A stretch of DNA of 64,000 bases, taken from positions 62,820,174-62,884,173 of the forward strand of contig CM017557.1 in assembly GCA_007844125.1 (NCBI GenBank). The letters run 5' to 3'. Below are positions 39,101 through 54,100 of the stretch, piece by piece. The translations under genes were made by a program, and so were the position numbers. Below the pieces are notes generated by a model. It was not told the DNA's origin, made no database searches, and was given only the letters and a program-made list of their open reading frames with translations. Origin of the DNA: Sinonovacula constricta. Its lineage: Eukaryota; Mollusca; Bivalvia; Cardiida; Solecurtidae. Each line of letters opens with the position of its first letter. The stretch's first letter is position 1.

Positions 39101-42100
39101 CATGACATTGTTTGATCGTTGACTTAAAAATAAAATAATTTGCGAACTTTCCTGCCCAATATTAGAAATTATTTATTATCTATTTATAACCCTTTACATG
39201 CTGGACACACCTATAGATTGGGGTATGTTTTATGTAAATTTGGTGCATGGTGTTTCCAGCATGGAAAAGGTTAAGGAATTTGCATTTTTTTTAATGTTAT
39301 ACAGGATTCAAAATACTGTTGATCAGGTACTTAAAAATAAAAAAAATATTGTCTTTTCTTTCTAAAAATAGTATTAGTCAACATTTGTACTGTCCCTAGT
39401 CCCAGATTGTGAGAGTTATAACATCTAAAGCCATTTGGTGTCACTGTAATAAAACTAATTAAATATTTTGCCTCTATAAAGTCAAAAAGAATTATGACTT
39501 GGTATGTGGTTCATATTCCTGATTAACAGATGTGGTAATGCGGAAGTTTTTTTTAAATATTTTGCAGACAAAAAGCTCATAATTACCTCAAATAATCAAA
39601 TATTTTCTGCTTTGTTAATATCTTGCATTTGAACAAAGCTGAAATAATGCTTTTAAAAGACTTGGCAACACACTGTTTAATTATTACCCTTTTAAACAAA
39701 AAATAATGGATTAAAAGATGTAATACTGCCATAAAAATGAATACAGCAGGACACTTTAAAAAATCTTTTTTTGACTTAATTGTTTTGAAGTTTTAGTATC
39801 TTAACTCTTTTCTTTTTTTCATTACTGATGAGGTAACTTTGTTCAGTTTTGTGGCTTTTTCATCCAAGTAACCATTTCCCTTAAGGGTCACTTTTGCCAT
39901 GCTTACATTTTTAATTTGCACATACATGCATTTAGAGACCAATTGATTTGTTCTTCTGTGTCCAGACAGGAGATCCACTAGTCCGAAGTCACGTGGCGCT
40001 ATAAAACCTAACTTTCGCCAGAGGAAGTCCCGTAAAACAGGCCTGTCTACCATTGAGCTGCAGAAGAAGTTTCCAGAGCTAGTCACAGATGACCTAGAGA
40101 AAAGCCAAAACAGGTCTGGGTAGGCACGCCATACATGTATATTTCAACTTACAAATACGCAAAGATGTAAAGTATATAGGGAGTATTTGGGATTTGAGTC
40201 CATGGGTCAGTCTTGACTAGATGAGATTTGTCCACACTATTTATCAGCTAACATTAGCCAGATTTTGATGAATCTTTACTTAACCAAGTTAGGCATATTG
40301 GCATGACTTGATTTTAACTTAGTAATGGCCCTAGATTACCTTTGTAAACTGTGGCAAAGTGGTATCTGGGGGTATTCATCATCTTATAAAGATAGCTCTG
40401 ATTGCACATTGCTGTTCTTAAGTCTGAGCAAGAAAACCTCAACTTAAAAAAATGACACAGGAGAATGTTTTTTGTGCTGTAGCCACTGTTAACATTCTGA
40501 CTAAAGCACAAGATCCGCTACGCTAGGTACTGATATCAGTGCATTATGGGTCATCTTCTGGGGCCCTTTTATTTAGCCAATCAGAGCCTTGCTTACTAGA
40601 TTCTGAAAGTCCACATGTAGTAAAAATCATACACCACAGAGTAGTCAAAATTGTTGATACACCTGTAAAAATACATTTGTGTTTTGATCGCTGTTTTATT
40701 TGTGTATTTGTGTTCCAGAGTATAGAAATCACACCACTACTGTAGAATGAAACAGTGTTTCTGATTGGCCGGTCTGTAGTATCACAGCACTTTATCTATT
40801 AATAGCAACTTTGAAATCCAAAAATCCGAGAGAGCTTTTTATAATGGGTGGCTTTCAGAACTACCTAATGGAAAGATTATGTGTTTAAGTCAGATTGACA
40901 CTGTTAAATTTCTTGACACAATTTATTCTTAAAAGTACCAAGGACATAACTGGACAAGTCTAGCAATATTTCTTGTTGTAAAATACTTTAAAAACCATGT
41001 TTGCAATTTAAACAACTGTGATCCTGTAAGTGAAAATTATTTGCTAATATTAATGGACATATGTTTTTTTCTTTGATTAGAGATCATGCAAACTTTTCTA
41101 TTTTTAAGTCGACGAATGCGAAAAAGCGATTTACTTACAAAACCCTCTACCAAGAAACCTTCAGCACCCAATCGTCATAGTGACATAACCATGGTTGAGA
41201 GATGTTCTGAGTGTAATGCTGTCTTGGAACAATATGATGATGAGACGGTTGGCCTGTGTATTGTTGTCTTGGCCACCTACATCCATAGAGAGCCTTGCCT
41301 AGCAACTCCTCTACTGCTGGAGAGTCTCATTGCTGTGTCAAGGTCTGCTTGATTGATTGATTGGTTGATTGATTGATTGATTAAACTAAACTTATACAAT
41401 AAAAAACATATGCTATATCATTTGCTGTTTATATTAATATTTTTTAATATCACACATTAAAATATTTTAAAAAAAAATATATTATTTCAGTGTCACCCAT
41501 AAAAATATTTTAAAAAAACATCCATGTCTTTTTTAGGACAAAGTGTAAATATACCTAATGGTACCAAAATACATTTTTTGTGAGACACCATTTTTATGCT
41601 TGATTCACTGACATCTTTTTTTGCTTAGTTCTTCACTGCAAAGTTTGTTTTTTTGCATACAAACCACAAAAATAATGTTTCTGTTTAATTTTTGTTCTAT
41701 TTGAGAATAATTACACAATTATAGTTTGAAACATTCCTTCTCATACATAAGATCAATGGTTTCATGAATTTATTCAGCCATAAATGCTGCTGTTCTAACT
41801 TGCTTCCTAGAAATGGCAGCTGTTTTAATTTAAAAGAAAATGCAATGCTTCAGTTCAAGTTTCCCACCAATTTCAAATACCCATTTTTTATTACAGGATT
41901 GCTGGAAGCAACCCATACACATGGCAGAGTGAGACTAATGTGGTTGTCCCCGGCAACAATGTCAGCATCGCCAGACAGTTCATGCGCTGCTGTCTCCATC
42001 AGTTGGCACCAAATGGGATCTTCCCCATGCTGTTCCAAAGCAGCTTTGATGGTATTGTCAAAATATTGAACTACTGGTTGAGTTAAAATTAAAATGTATG

Positions 42101-45100
42101 ATCAAACTTTCACAATATGACCATTTTTACTTCAAAGTTGCAATTGTTTAAACAAGTGTCTTTTGTGTATTTCTTGCTATCTAGCATAACAGAATCACTG
42201 CTTAAAACTGAATGTTATGTTTTTGCTTCTATAATAACTCAAGTTTCTAAGTTTTAATAGTATACCATGAGATATATATATAACTACTACATGAATGTTT
42301 AGTGACTCCACCTTATTTTCAAGATTCACATCTTCAGGTCCTAAAGTTACTACACATTTACAGTATATTTTAGTCTACGCTTTAAATTTCCACCTTTTTA
42401 AAGAAATGATTCATCTCATATATTGTGAGATTATTTTTCTCCATAGATCCCCAGTTCTTGAAGATTATAGCAGCAGCTCTGGTGGACTTCAGTGAGTTAC
42501 CTTGCCATGCTGCCATACACTATCTTCTTGAGGTATGACCCCTTTAGTATATACTGCCCCCAACACTCACATAGTTGTTGGTGGGTACACTGAAATTAGT
42601 CTGTCTGTCTGTCTGTCAATCTATCTGTCTGTGTGTCTGTCTGTCCATCTGTCTGTCTGTCCATCTGTCTGTCTGTGTGTCCATCTGCCTGTGTTTGTCC
42701 ATCTGTCTGTCCATCTGTATGCCCATATGTCCATCTGTCTCTGTGTTTGTACATCTGTCTGTTTATCTGTCTGTCTGTCCATCTGTCTAGCTGTCCATCC
42801 ATCTTAAGCACCATGGAAACCTTTGCACCGGGTATTTTTGTTTCAATCAGATGACAATTACAAGAGTAATTGCCTCCTTTCAGGAAATTTCAGATATACA
42901 TATAAGGGAGGGATTTATGAACAGTTACATGAGTTATTGCCCCTATTCAGGATATATAAGATGTTGTTATAAGGGAGGAATTTATGAACAATTACATGAG
43001 TTATTGCCTCCTTTTGTAATATTTTAGATGTATATATAAGGGGGGTATTTATGAACAATTACACGAGTTATTGCCTCCTTTCAGGATATTTAAGATGTAG
43101 ATATAAGGGAGGTATTTATGAACAATTACAAGAGTTATTGCCTTTTATTCAGAATATTTCGGATGTAGATAAAAGGGAGGAATTTATGAACAGGGAGCCA
43201 GGTGGGGGTGTTTGTTAGCCCTTGGTGTACAGTTCTAGTTTTTCTTTAAAAAGTGTAGAAGAACATATTCATAAATAGTGCAGTCTGATTAAAAACAAAT
43301 AATTAATAAAGCAGAACAAGTTTATGCTACCAGACTAACAATATGTGAAGGCATCTAAGTTGTTAAATCAGTTTTATGAAATAAAATTTTAATATATTAT
43401 TTTTATTATCCTTTTCCTTGGCAGGGTCTTAACAACATGCGTACCCTATCCACTGAGAATATCCATCAACTACTTGATAACCTCGCCACCTATATGAACT
43501 GTATCTCCTTGGAAACCAGCGCCACCATGTGGGCAAGTATCCTCAACCAGTTCGACATTTTCTTCCGACGTCTTACTGAGATTCTGCCCGTGCCCAGCGA
43601 TATGACGTCAGTTCTAAAAATCATCCTTTGCCTTCTTAAAGTCAATGGGATCAACAATGCCAAGGTGGGTTTATTAGATAGATTAGAAAGTATTGTGTTT
43701 CTTTTTTTAAAACCTACATAAGAGATTGCTTAGCTATTTATCTAGGCTTGTACATATTCATTTTTTGTTTGTTTCTAAAGTTCATGTTCTTTCTCTTTAA
43801 AATCAAGTCAGGTCATCAATGTCAGGTGGGTTAGAGGGCATCTCGGTGGAGCATAATATGAGGTGTATTGCTTGGGCCACTTACTTAAACTAAGTTGCCC
43901 TAATCAGCTGTGGGCATAGGCAGTATCATATGCCTTAGCATCCTTTGCTCAAGATCTAGCACTTTTGACAATTTAAGGGTTGTAAAATTTGCTGTTTTAT
44001 AATTTTTTGGTAGTTATGATGTTGTTGTTTTTTGTTAAAAACAACTTAATGTGAAAATATTTTATTTACCTTATTATTTATACTTATCACAAATTTGGTT
44101 TTGCCAGGTTGAAATATCATTTAAAATTTGCATAACTTAACACAAACTTTTACACAATTTTCCACCCAAATGTATTTTTACTATTTCAGCACATCCTCGA
44201 GCCATTCTCAAAGCTGATCAGTATGGCAGTGACCATGTGCAACTTCAGTCTGCAGCAGGTGCTTGATATCTGTTCTCTTGGCAACAGGGTCTTCACCAGG
44301 GTATGTATAGGAATATATTTCACCTAAGAGAGCATAAAGAAGCTTTTTTCTATTTGTTTTTTGGTACTTGGAGAGCATCCATTGTATTCAATTATTCCTT
44401 TTTTGGAAGATTAAGTCACTCTAAAGATATGGTTATTTGGTGACAGGGTTTCATCATTGATGAAGTAACCACCAAGCTTTGTCCTTGCTAGACCAACATT
44501 ACACTCTGAGCTGTAGACTCTCCTTATTGAGGAACTATTTTTTAAATCATTGGTTGCTTGTCCAGGTACATTCTTTACACTAATAAAATCCACTTTATCC
44601 ACTTGGACATAAACTATTTCACATAACCAAGTTCATTATATGCAATAAATGTTGCTTGTTATCTGGACTTTGCTTGAATAATGAATATCCCAGATAAAAG
44701 GTTTGACTGTTTCATTATTTCTGCACTCAGGAACGAGACAAGCTCTACCTGACCAGGACCGTCATCTTCCAGTTGGTACAAGGTCTCAAGTTCAAGGCCA
44801 TGCTTCCAGATGAGAACTTTCTTCTGCTTGTTCAGGTAAACTATTACAATGGATGATATATTTTTTTTATAAATTTTATATTCAATATTATAAACAGTTG
44901 TTATGAGTAAGCATACATCAATTTATGAATTAAAAAGTGTCCTTCTTAAAACTGCCACTGATACTTTTGCGAGCTGCTTTATTATTTTACATCTATAAAA
45001 CATTTGTAGGCTTTATTTCAATTTTTAGTATATGAATTTTTTTAACTACCTTTACAGTGCAGGCATCTCTGTTTTCTTAGCATCTCTGTTATATCAACAT

Positions 45101-48100
45101 GTAGCATACCTATTCCAATATAACAACTGATTATGTTAATACTTTTTTTACTTAAAGATTATATTATATTATATTATTTAGGAAATATATTTTAAGTTGG
45201 CATGATCTAATGCCCAATATATCATGGTTTCAAGTTCAGATGCATATTAATTTAATCACGAAGGTCGTAGGCCTGAGTGATAAAATTTGCCTATCTGAAC
45301 AAGATAGGGTAAAGTTTCTGGCAAAGGCCATGTAAACATCACAATATGTCACATTGATCAACAATACAAAAATGGGTAGGGAAAGTAAAAGGAACAGCTA
45401 TTCTATTGCAGTAAAACAGTTCAGATTTATGCCATGTTTTTTTTTTTATCACGGCAGAATGCTCCCTTGTTTATAGAGGTAAAATATTGATGTTATTAAT
45501 TTTATTTTATTAGTTCTTTACATTTTGCAAATGAAATTCAAAAATGTTAGATGTATAAAAATCTAATTAGTTTATGCTGTTGCAAATTGCCCCGTGTGGT
45601 ATTGAGTCTTGTTTTTTTCTACCGTTGAATTGGACATTCGAGAGGGTTTATTGTTGATAAAAATACTATAATCTAAGCAACAAGGTTAAAAGTAAACTTA
45701 CGTTTTTTCCAGTTTGTTGTGTTAGACGCTGGAGGTACTATTGGTTCGACGAACATTGTGGGGGATTATGGGATGCTATACAGTAGCCACGCCCACATGC
45801 TAATGTCGACATATGCAGCAGAGTGTATGCGACAGTATCTAGGAGACTGTGTCGAGTTCATCAGTGACCTTCACACCATATCCAAGGTCAAGGTAAATGA
45901 TTTCATCTTTCACAGATTTAACATGCTGTTCTTGTGTTTTGTTTTATAATCTTTTAATGCAGGAAATAAGTTATACTACACTAATGTCAGATGTTCTGTT
46001 AAGATTACCCTATAGCGCAGAAAATATTTTATTTGTGTGTCCATATACTCATCTAAAGTCAGTTGTGCTGTTAAGATAACTTAACCTTTTAGTGATGAAA
46101 ATATTTTTAACATAGGTCCCTATACGTAGCTAAAGTCAGGTGTACTGTAAAGATATCTTAACATTGTAGTGCAAAAAATATTTTGAACGTACGTCCCTAT
46201 ACTAAGCTGAAGTCAGGTGTGCTGTTAACATATCTTAACTTTTAAGTGCAAAAAAATATTTTGAACTTATGTCCATAACCTCAGCTGAAGTCATGTGCTG
46301 TTAACATATCTTTTCCTTTTAATACAGAAAATGTTTTAAACAGATGTCCCAATACTCAGCTAAAGTAGTGTGTGCTGTTAAGATGTCTTAACCTTTTTGT
46401 ACAGAAAATACGTTTATTGTATGTCTTTATGCCAGCTGAAGTCAGGTGTGCTATGAAGATATCTACCTTTTAATGCAGAAAATATGTTAACTGTATATCC
46501 TTATACTCAACTGAAGTCTGGATCTGTACAAGCGTCAATACTTATGCTTTTCTCCTGTGCTACCTGAAGGAGCAAAAGTTGCAGCTTTATCTTTCGATGT
46601 GTCAATCTCTGTCTATTCAACTTTGTTTTTTCGGAGCATTTCAAAAACTGTTGCACATCTCAACTTCAAAGGAACCCAGTTAGTCCCTTTTGCCAACTGA
46701 CCATTCCAAGGTGGTAACAGTTGGGTTTGCTCTTTTTGACTCATCACAGATTTGTTTTTACAATTACATTTGGCTTGCATGTGAATACCTTTACCTCGTG
46801 CCTTTTCAGATTTTGGTATACCGTATTCACTCGTGTAATCGCCGCACTTTTTTACCCGATTTTATCGTTAAGGAGTTGAGGGTGCGGCCATTCTATAGGT
46901 GTAAGGCCTTGGGACATTTTTTCTAGAACGATTCTGCCGATTTTTGGGACGCCATGCGTCTAGATGAGCTCTCTAAGAAGGAGGTTGACGGACGATATGA
47001 ACGAGAGAGCGCCGTTCTATGCTTTTGTCTAACCAATGTGAACATATTCCATAATTTATAAATGACTTACTAGTTTTATCTCTTGTATCATATTTCTGAA
47101 TGTTTGCATCATCAAACAATTTCACCCAGCTGTCATGTGCACACTACCATGCAGATCAAAGGATTTCATAGTATAGCCGATAAAACAACACAGCTTTGAT
47201 ACGAGGCGACAACCTCCTTGACGAGGTGAAAAAAGAACAGGAGCGTCGACCAGTCATGCTGTCTCAACAAAAGGGTTAATTGGTAAACTGTGACTGTATT
47301 TTTGACACGTTGCGAATGTATCTAGTCTCAGTCGCACTGCTATCCTGTAGCTCGTGGCGGCATGAAATTAATTTCTTTGATCTACGTCACCAAGTCTGGT
47401 ATGACAGTACACGATATATCGGGGAGCAGTGCATGGAGAAATTTAATCGGCAGCTGCTTATTAAAACACATCGTTCACTCCCTCACTGTCAAACTGCTCC
47501 GATCGATATCACCTTGACAACAGCTTATCTCAGGGTCAGTCACTTGACCTGTGTAATGAGGCAAGTCTACACAGAAACGCCAAGTAAATTACAGCTTGGT
47601 GTATTTAGCAGACTGAAGTTGAAAGTTTGTTTAAGTGTTTACTGACGGATAATAAGCTGCGTTTGCGGTCATTTTGGGGGTGCGGCCATTACATTGAATT
47701 AGGATTTTTTCTTCAATTTTTGCGGTCATTTTGGGGGTGCGGCCATTACACGGGTGCGACTATTACACGAGTGAATACGGTATGTTTCAATTCTCATAGG
47801 ACTTTGTCATATTTTCTTATTCAAAGTTTGCATGGCTTTTGATGGGAAGAAGCGCAATGCACAGGATCCAGGACTCTGACTCTACATTTTTAGCTATTTC
47901 TCCTTTTCTCTGAAAATATGAAAATAAATATGAAAACAACTCAATGTCTTTACTTCATATTTGGTATGTAGGTGCGTGGTTGTGAATTGATCTGCAGTAC
48001 AAGAGAACGATGACTCTACATATGTTAATTTTTAGTTATCTCCCAGATTTTTTATTTTCTTGTTTTAAGTAGTTTTGCACTGCACTCAGTTTTTGACTTG

Positions 48101-51100
48101 CTTAAATTCCAATGCCTATCATCCCTTCAGGGAGTATTACCTGGGGCAACAGGTTTCTGTTTATCTTTGATGAAATTTAGATTAGCTTTTCAGTTTCAAA
48201 TATTTTGTATCTTTCTATGTTATTCTCCTGGTCATTGTGAAGGAAGTCTGAAACAGCTAGATCAACCATTCTTCTAGACTTTTTACAGAATGTTAGTTAA
48301 TTCAATTTAAAAAGCCCCTATAACACTCTATGTATTTGTATTTACTTATAAACTTCATTTCCCCCACCCCCAGACCAATATGAAGGGAGGGTGTAACAGC
48401 CTAAATGAAGACACTCTGGGTAGTCTGGTTAAGTCTGGTGTTGCCCAGTTTGTTGCTCTGGAGATTACCAAGGGTAACGGAAGAGACAACCGTGCCATCG
48501 CCAGATACCTACCATGGTTGTACCATCCACCATCCACCACACAACAAGGGTAAAGTAGTTACTTTATTACCAGGAGCACTGTGGATATAAACTGTTAGTT
48601 ATGTATAATTTTGTAAGCAAAAGTCTTTAATGGTAGTCACTAATACGCCAGTTAAATTCTCTATCTGATGTCGTATGAGGTATATTGTATATGTGCTAAT
48701 GTTTTAGTAACATTACTAAATTAGTCAGATCCAAACATGGGTACTTAATATACATTAAATAAAATATTTTTACAGAAACCTGAAATGAGTTAGATTGTTT
48801 TCCACACAAAAAAATTGTATTCTCCAAAGAGAAGGATATCAGTTGCAATGTCCCATCATGCACCTGTCAGTAAATATGTATGTCCATTATATTTCTGTGT
48901 CTCAGCCATAAGTTCCTTAATATTTTCGGAACTTAAATTAAACCTCACAATCTTACAGAAGAAAACTTAAAGGTCTTTCCTTCATAACATTTGCTAGTGT
49001 AACCATTAAGGTCAAGATCATATTTAAAACCCTTCTTTATAAATGGCTACTCGGGCTGTATTTAGTGTCATGTCCTTACCTATGCCATTGTTTACAGATA
49101 GTCAATCAAACTTTACCATCACGTTTTCTCACCTCCAGACCAAAAGAGTTCACAGACTGTATTGGCCACATTCGTCTGTTGTCCTGGTTACTGATCGGTA
49201 CCCTGACTCACACGGCAATGACAGAGGGTGCTGCATGCATTACATGCATGCCAATCCCACTAGAGGCCAGCACATTCATTGCCGAGCATGTTCTCGTCAT
49301 CATGACAGGGTTTGCTGAACAGTCCAATGTAAGTGTCGAGCATTATAAGTTATTATTGTACTAGGATTTATCAGAACAGTCTAATGAAAGTGTTGAGTGA
49401 TGTAAGTTATTATCGTACCAGGATTGATCAGAACAGTCCAATGGAATTGAAGAGCATTGTAAGTTTTTATTGTACCAGGATTGATTAGAACAATCCAATT
49501 TTAGTGAAGAGCATTTTAAGTTATTATTGTACCAGGATTGATCAGAACAGCCCTATGGAAGTGTTGAGTGATGTAAGTTCTTATTGTACCAGGATTGATT
49601 AGAACAATCCAATGTAAGTGAAGAGCATTGTAAGTTATTATTGTACCAGGATTGATCAGGAAAGCCCAATGGAAGTATAAAGCATTGTAAGTTAGCTCTC
49701 TAACAGGATTGGGCAGAACAGTCTACTGTATAGGTTGAGAACTGTAAATGTTTCTTCTAACTGTCCAATGATAATGTAGAGGTTGTTACAAACCTAATTT
49801 TGTTCGTTGTTTGAGGGGTGTTAGTTGATTATAAGTTTTAAGCACCAACTTTAGGGATTATCTTTACATTTTTTTTATGTATTAAGCTATCAGTTTCATC
49901 TACATCATCTGTTTAAGTTTCTTTTATTTGTTTTTGCATGAACCATTTTTGTGACAAAATATGTATACATTTTTATTTTCAGACCTCAGTCCTGAACATG
50001 AGCTCCTTGTTTCATGCTTTTTTCCTATGCCAGGTTTGTATATAACCCAAAAACATATTGACAACTTAATGTAGAAACTGTGCAATTGGACTTTTGTAGA
50101 CAAGCTAAATAATCCATCAGCCATTATGCAAATCTGATTCAAATAAGAAATATTGTAAATGATTGCTACATTCAGCTCTGATAATATAATTTTTTACATA
50201 TATAATTATACAATAAGTGATGGTGTTGAACACAAATATATTATTTTCAAAATGTTATTTATAATTCCCTTTATCAAAATAAATTCATCATATCAACTTT
50301 CACGATGAATTAGTGGAGGGCAGTGAAATAGTAACACTGAATTACAAATGGTGGCTTACATAAGAATACGATCAAAATGAAGTTTGGGGTTGGTGTTATA
50401 GTGGAATCAGCTTGTCTGTCTGTCCATCTTTCTGTCTGTCTATCCATCTATCTGTCTGTCCATCCATCTGTCTGTCCATCCATCCATAGAAAGGATTTTG
50501 TCCGGGTGTCTTCTTCAACAGTTTTGCCTCAATTGTGTTCAAACTTCTCAAGTACCTTCTGTATGATGGGAACCTGTGCACCTATATAAGAGGTTTATGA
50601 AAGGGGAGTATGTGGTGGATATTCATCAGCCATCAGAAAAATTACTTTTTATTTTACCCAGTTATAATTATATGAAACTTCTAAATGAAAAATGTCTTTC
50701 CTTGATAAAACATTAAACTTTATAAATTCTAAATTGTAATACCAGCAATTATGAATTAACTATATCCTTTTGTGTGTCGTATTGTTATATAAACTGGGCC
50801 GATACGAGAAAATCAGGACCAATACAAAAAAACAGGACAAGTAAAAAAAATAAAGTGATGTGAATGGCTGATGCAATGGTGTCAGTTGGAAAATATAGGG
50901 TCAGTATAAAAGAGCAATTATTTGATTGGCAGACACAACATCTCTGTGATGTCTATTTTCTAAATATCTGACATTCTTTTAGTGAAATTGAATCAAAATG
51001 ATCATGTTTACATTGAACATATAACTTGTTTGATATTCTTGCAGTTGTTTTTGAGTGATTTCATACTGACTTATTATTTGCCAATAGACATTTGTATTTA

Positions 51101-54100
51101 CTCTGGCTCTATGGGCTTGAGCCATATCAACATTTCCTCAACAAAATAATTGGACCAATATGAAATCACATTATTTGTAATGTTATATTATACTATTGTG
51201 CCCCCTCGTAAAGCTATGGACGATGTATTGTGAGAGCACAGCAGCACAGTACAGCAGTAACACTGAACTACACATGGCAGCGTCATCTACCGTGATGGAT
51301 TTTTGGGCACGGGTGACGCCTGGCATTCTTCAGTTGCTGTCACACTCAAAAGTGGTAGGTGAATATGGGTGTAATGTGACTGGATGGTATTTAACATATC
51401 TGACATAAATTAGAGGAGTTATCATGTCAAGTTTGATGATAATAAATATACCTTCTTCAAAGAATAAAGTGTATATAGGAAATTTGTGATTTGGTAACAA
51501 GTGAATGCCATTTTTTGTGTCATATGTCCTAACATAAAAAATTTATTATATCCTACTCGATATTAAATCAAAGTTACAGTCTAGCTTATGCAGAGTGTAC
51601 ATTTGCAGCACTGCCATTGCGAATCCAAGAGGAATTTCACAGAGAATCATAATATATAGATGAATGTATAGCTGTGACTAGTAAAAACATTTTAAGATCC
51701 AATTGTAGGTTGCTATAAAAATTTAAAAGTAATGTTTGTTCTATTCAGTATTCTTTTCCATGGTTTTCACTTGTAAAGTAAGACATGTTATAGGCATTTG
51801 TGTAGTTTTAAGCTTTTAAATGTTAATATCTATGCTTTTAAATATATATAGTGTGCATCATTTCTCGGTTTGTCAATGTGCCTTATTCTACATATTTGTT
51901 TTGTAAATCTTTATACATGCTTGAAGGATAAATCAACTCTTGAGGTTTGCATTATGTCTTTAGTTAAAATGTTCTCTGTGATATTGTGTAAAATTGCATG
52001 CTTTATAGTGTCTTTCAATAAAAGGGCTCATCAGTATTTTTGTAAACCTAAACTTATGCTAAGAGCATATGATAAAATCTGACAAAATTTTTACCACAAT
52101 TCAAAGTAACATTCATTTAAAAAGTTACATTTATTCCACCACTTGATCCATGGTCTGGGCCTAGTTATCATTGGCTGTTTATCTACAATTCATTTTCTTC
52201 AAGATAGCACCATTTGATTAACAAATCCTATAAGCTGTTTACTATTCCTTCAAAATGTCAGAGAAAGAACAATTTATTAAAATTAATCATAACACATTGC
52301 TTGTTTACACTATGCAACACCATTTGAGAATGAATGTTCTTCATGTATCTTCATGATGTTTATATGATGTCATTAATGAGAGACAGACATTGATGGATAG
52401 TCTCGCCTGAATACTCCCTAAAGTAGGACCTTTCATTTGGTTACTTGATATTTATGCTTGTACTTTTGGAGTGTATGTAGGTTTGTATACCATTCTTGTG
52501 ATACCTAGGTAAACCATCATCAATAATACCTCCATTTTCTTGTTTAAATAACATTTCTATAAAGTTTATTTATGCAAAAGTAAGAAATTTCACTGTTTAA
52601 TTGCACATATGCAAAAGAATAGGTAATAAATTTCAAAAATTCCATCTTAAAGGACCGACCTACAATCTGGACTACCTAAGATATTATCTAACAAGGGAGA
52701 CAATTTCCATTTCACCAATGTACCCCATCATAATATCAATGCTGGCATAATATGCATTAATTGAAGAATAATATATCATTGATCATACACAATACTATTA
52801 CAGTATGTGAAATACTGTGAAATGTGATATCAATTAACAAAATTACTGATAGGCCCTTATATTGTCGATATTATCTAATTATGTAGACTTATCACTGAAA
52901 TACTGACATTGACATTTGTATCCAATGGGCATGTTGGATTTTGCAGATAAAGAAGACAAAATAAGTAACATATGATATTTATTTTCCCAACAAATTAAGT
53001 ACATTCTACAGAAATTTTATGTAAGAAAGGTATTTAAACTTGAAATAATATGTTTATGCTTGACATGGTATTTCTTTATACCAAATATTATTATTTTTTA
53101 TTTTCATCAATGAACAATAAAGAGTGAAGAGTTGTGAAAATAAGAAGATTGACACTTGTAGCTAGGGCTGAATGTAGATTTTTGTAATTTTAAAATTATT
53201 CAATTTTAAGAATGTTAAATATGTCACTCTTCTCTATCATCCTTTATACTTTGCACTTAGCATATTTTGTATTTACACCAGTTGATGTTAGGGTGTATGG
53301 TAAAAATGTGTCTGCATGCCTCTGGTGAAATTGTCCTTCTGGTCATTGTTTTGTCTCAAATATATACAATATATTACTTTATTTTAACTTTAGTAAATAG
53401 TTCAGCTACACTTCTTCTTGGTTTGTAAAATGCCTAGAAAAATAACTACAAGAAGTACTTGTATAACGTTTAAAATGTTGTGGAAGATTTATTAAAAAAA
53501 GCTTGTCAATAAATAAGTCAGCAAAATTCATAGTAAATTGTTTACTCTTTCACCTTTAATAATACAATTATACTTCAAACACACTATTGTTGCTTTTTTT
53601 CATTGTTTTTATTTCCAAAATAGCATTTTTTTGTAAAAGTAAGAATAAATAACCAGTCTTGGCACTTTAGGAAAATTGCTTCCTTATTATTATTCTATTC
53701 TTTCTCTAGATGGAATGTCCATTCCCTGTTTGTTTTTAACCCATTGCTGTCTATGTTTCAGTTTGCTGAGATGGTAAATCTTCACTTCCTCAGTCTTATG
53801 GAGGCTCTTCAGGAATGTAACTCCAGCGTCCTTGCCAAGGTACGTGCCATGCAGGCAGGCTAGGCAAAATCCCCAACGGATGAAATTCCTTAAGCTCAGT
53901 TTAGGATAGGTGGAAGGAATACCCTCTATAAATATTTCAAGGAAGACTAAATCACCCGCCTCCCCCTTAATTTTAATAGACAGACACACACACACACACA
54001 CACACACACCCCCACCCCCGAACCTTTCAACCCCCACTAAAAATTAATAAAAACATTAAAAAACATTATTACACAGGCTTTATTTAATCACATGTGGGAT

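Noticed and set aside
42535..42854. Cys/Val/Ser-rich ORFs
   Set aside because: (CTGT)n microsatellite.
47280..47645. 121-codon ORF as a transposase gene
   Set aside because: No DDE/D or DNA-binding motif visible; too short. Noted only as an ORF inside the 964-bp element.
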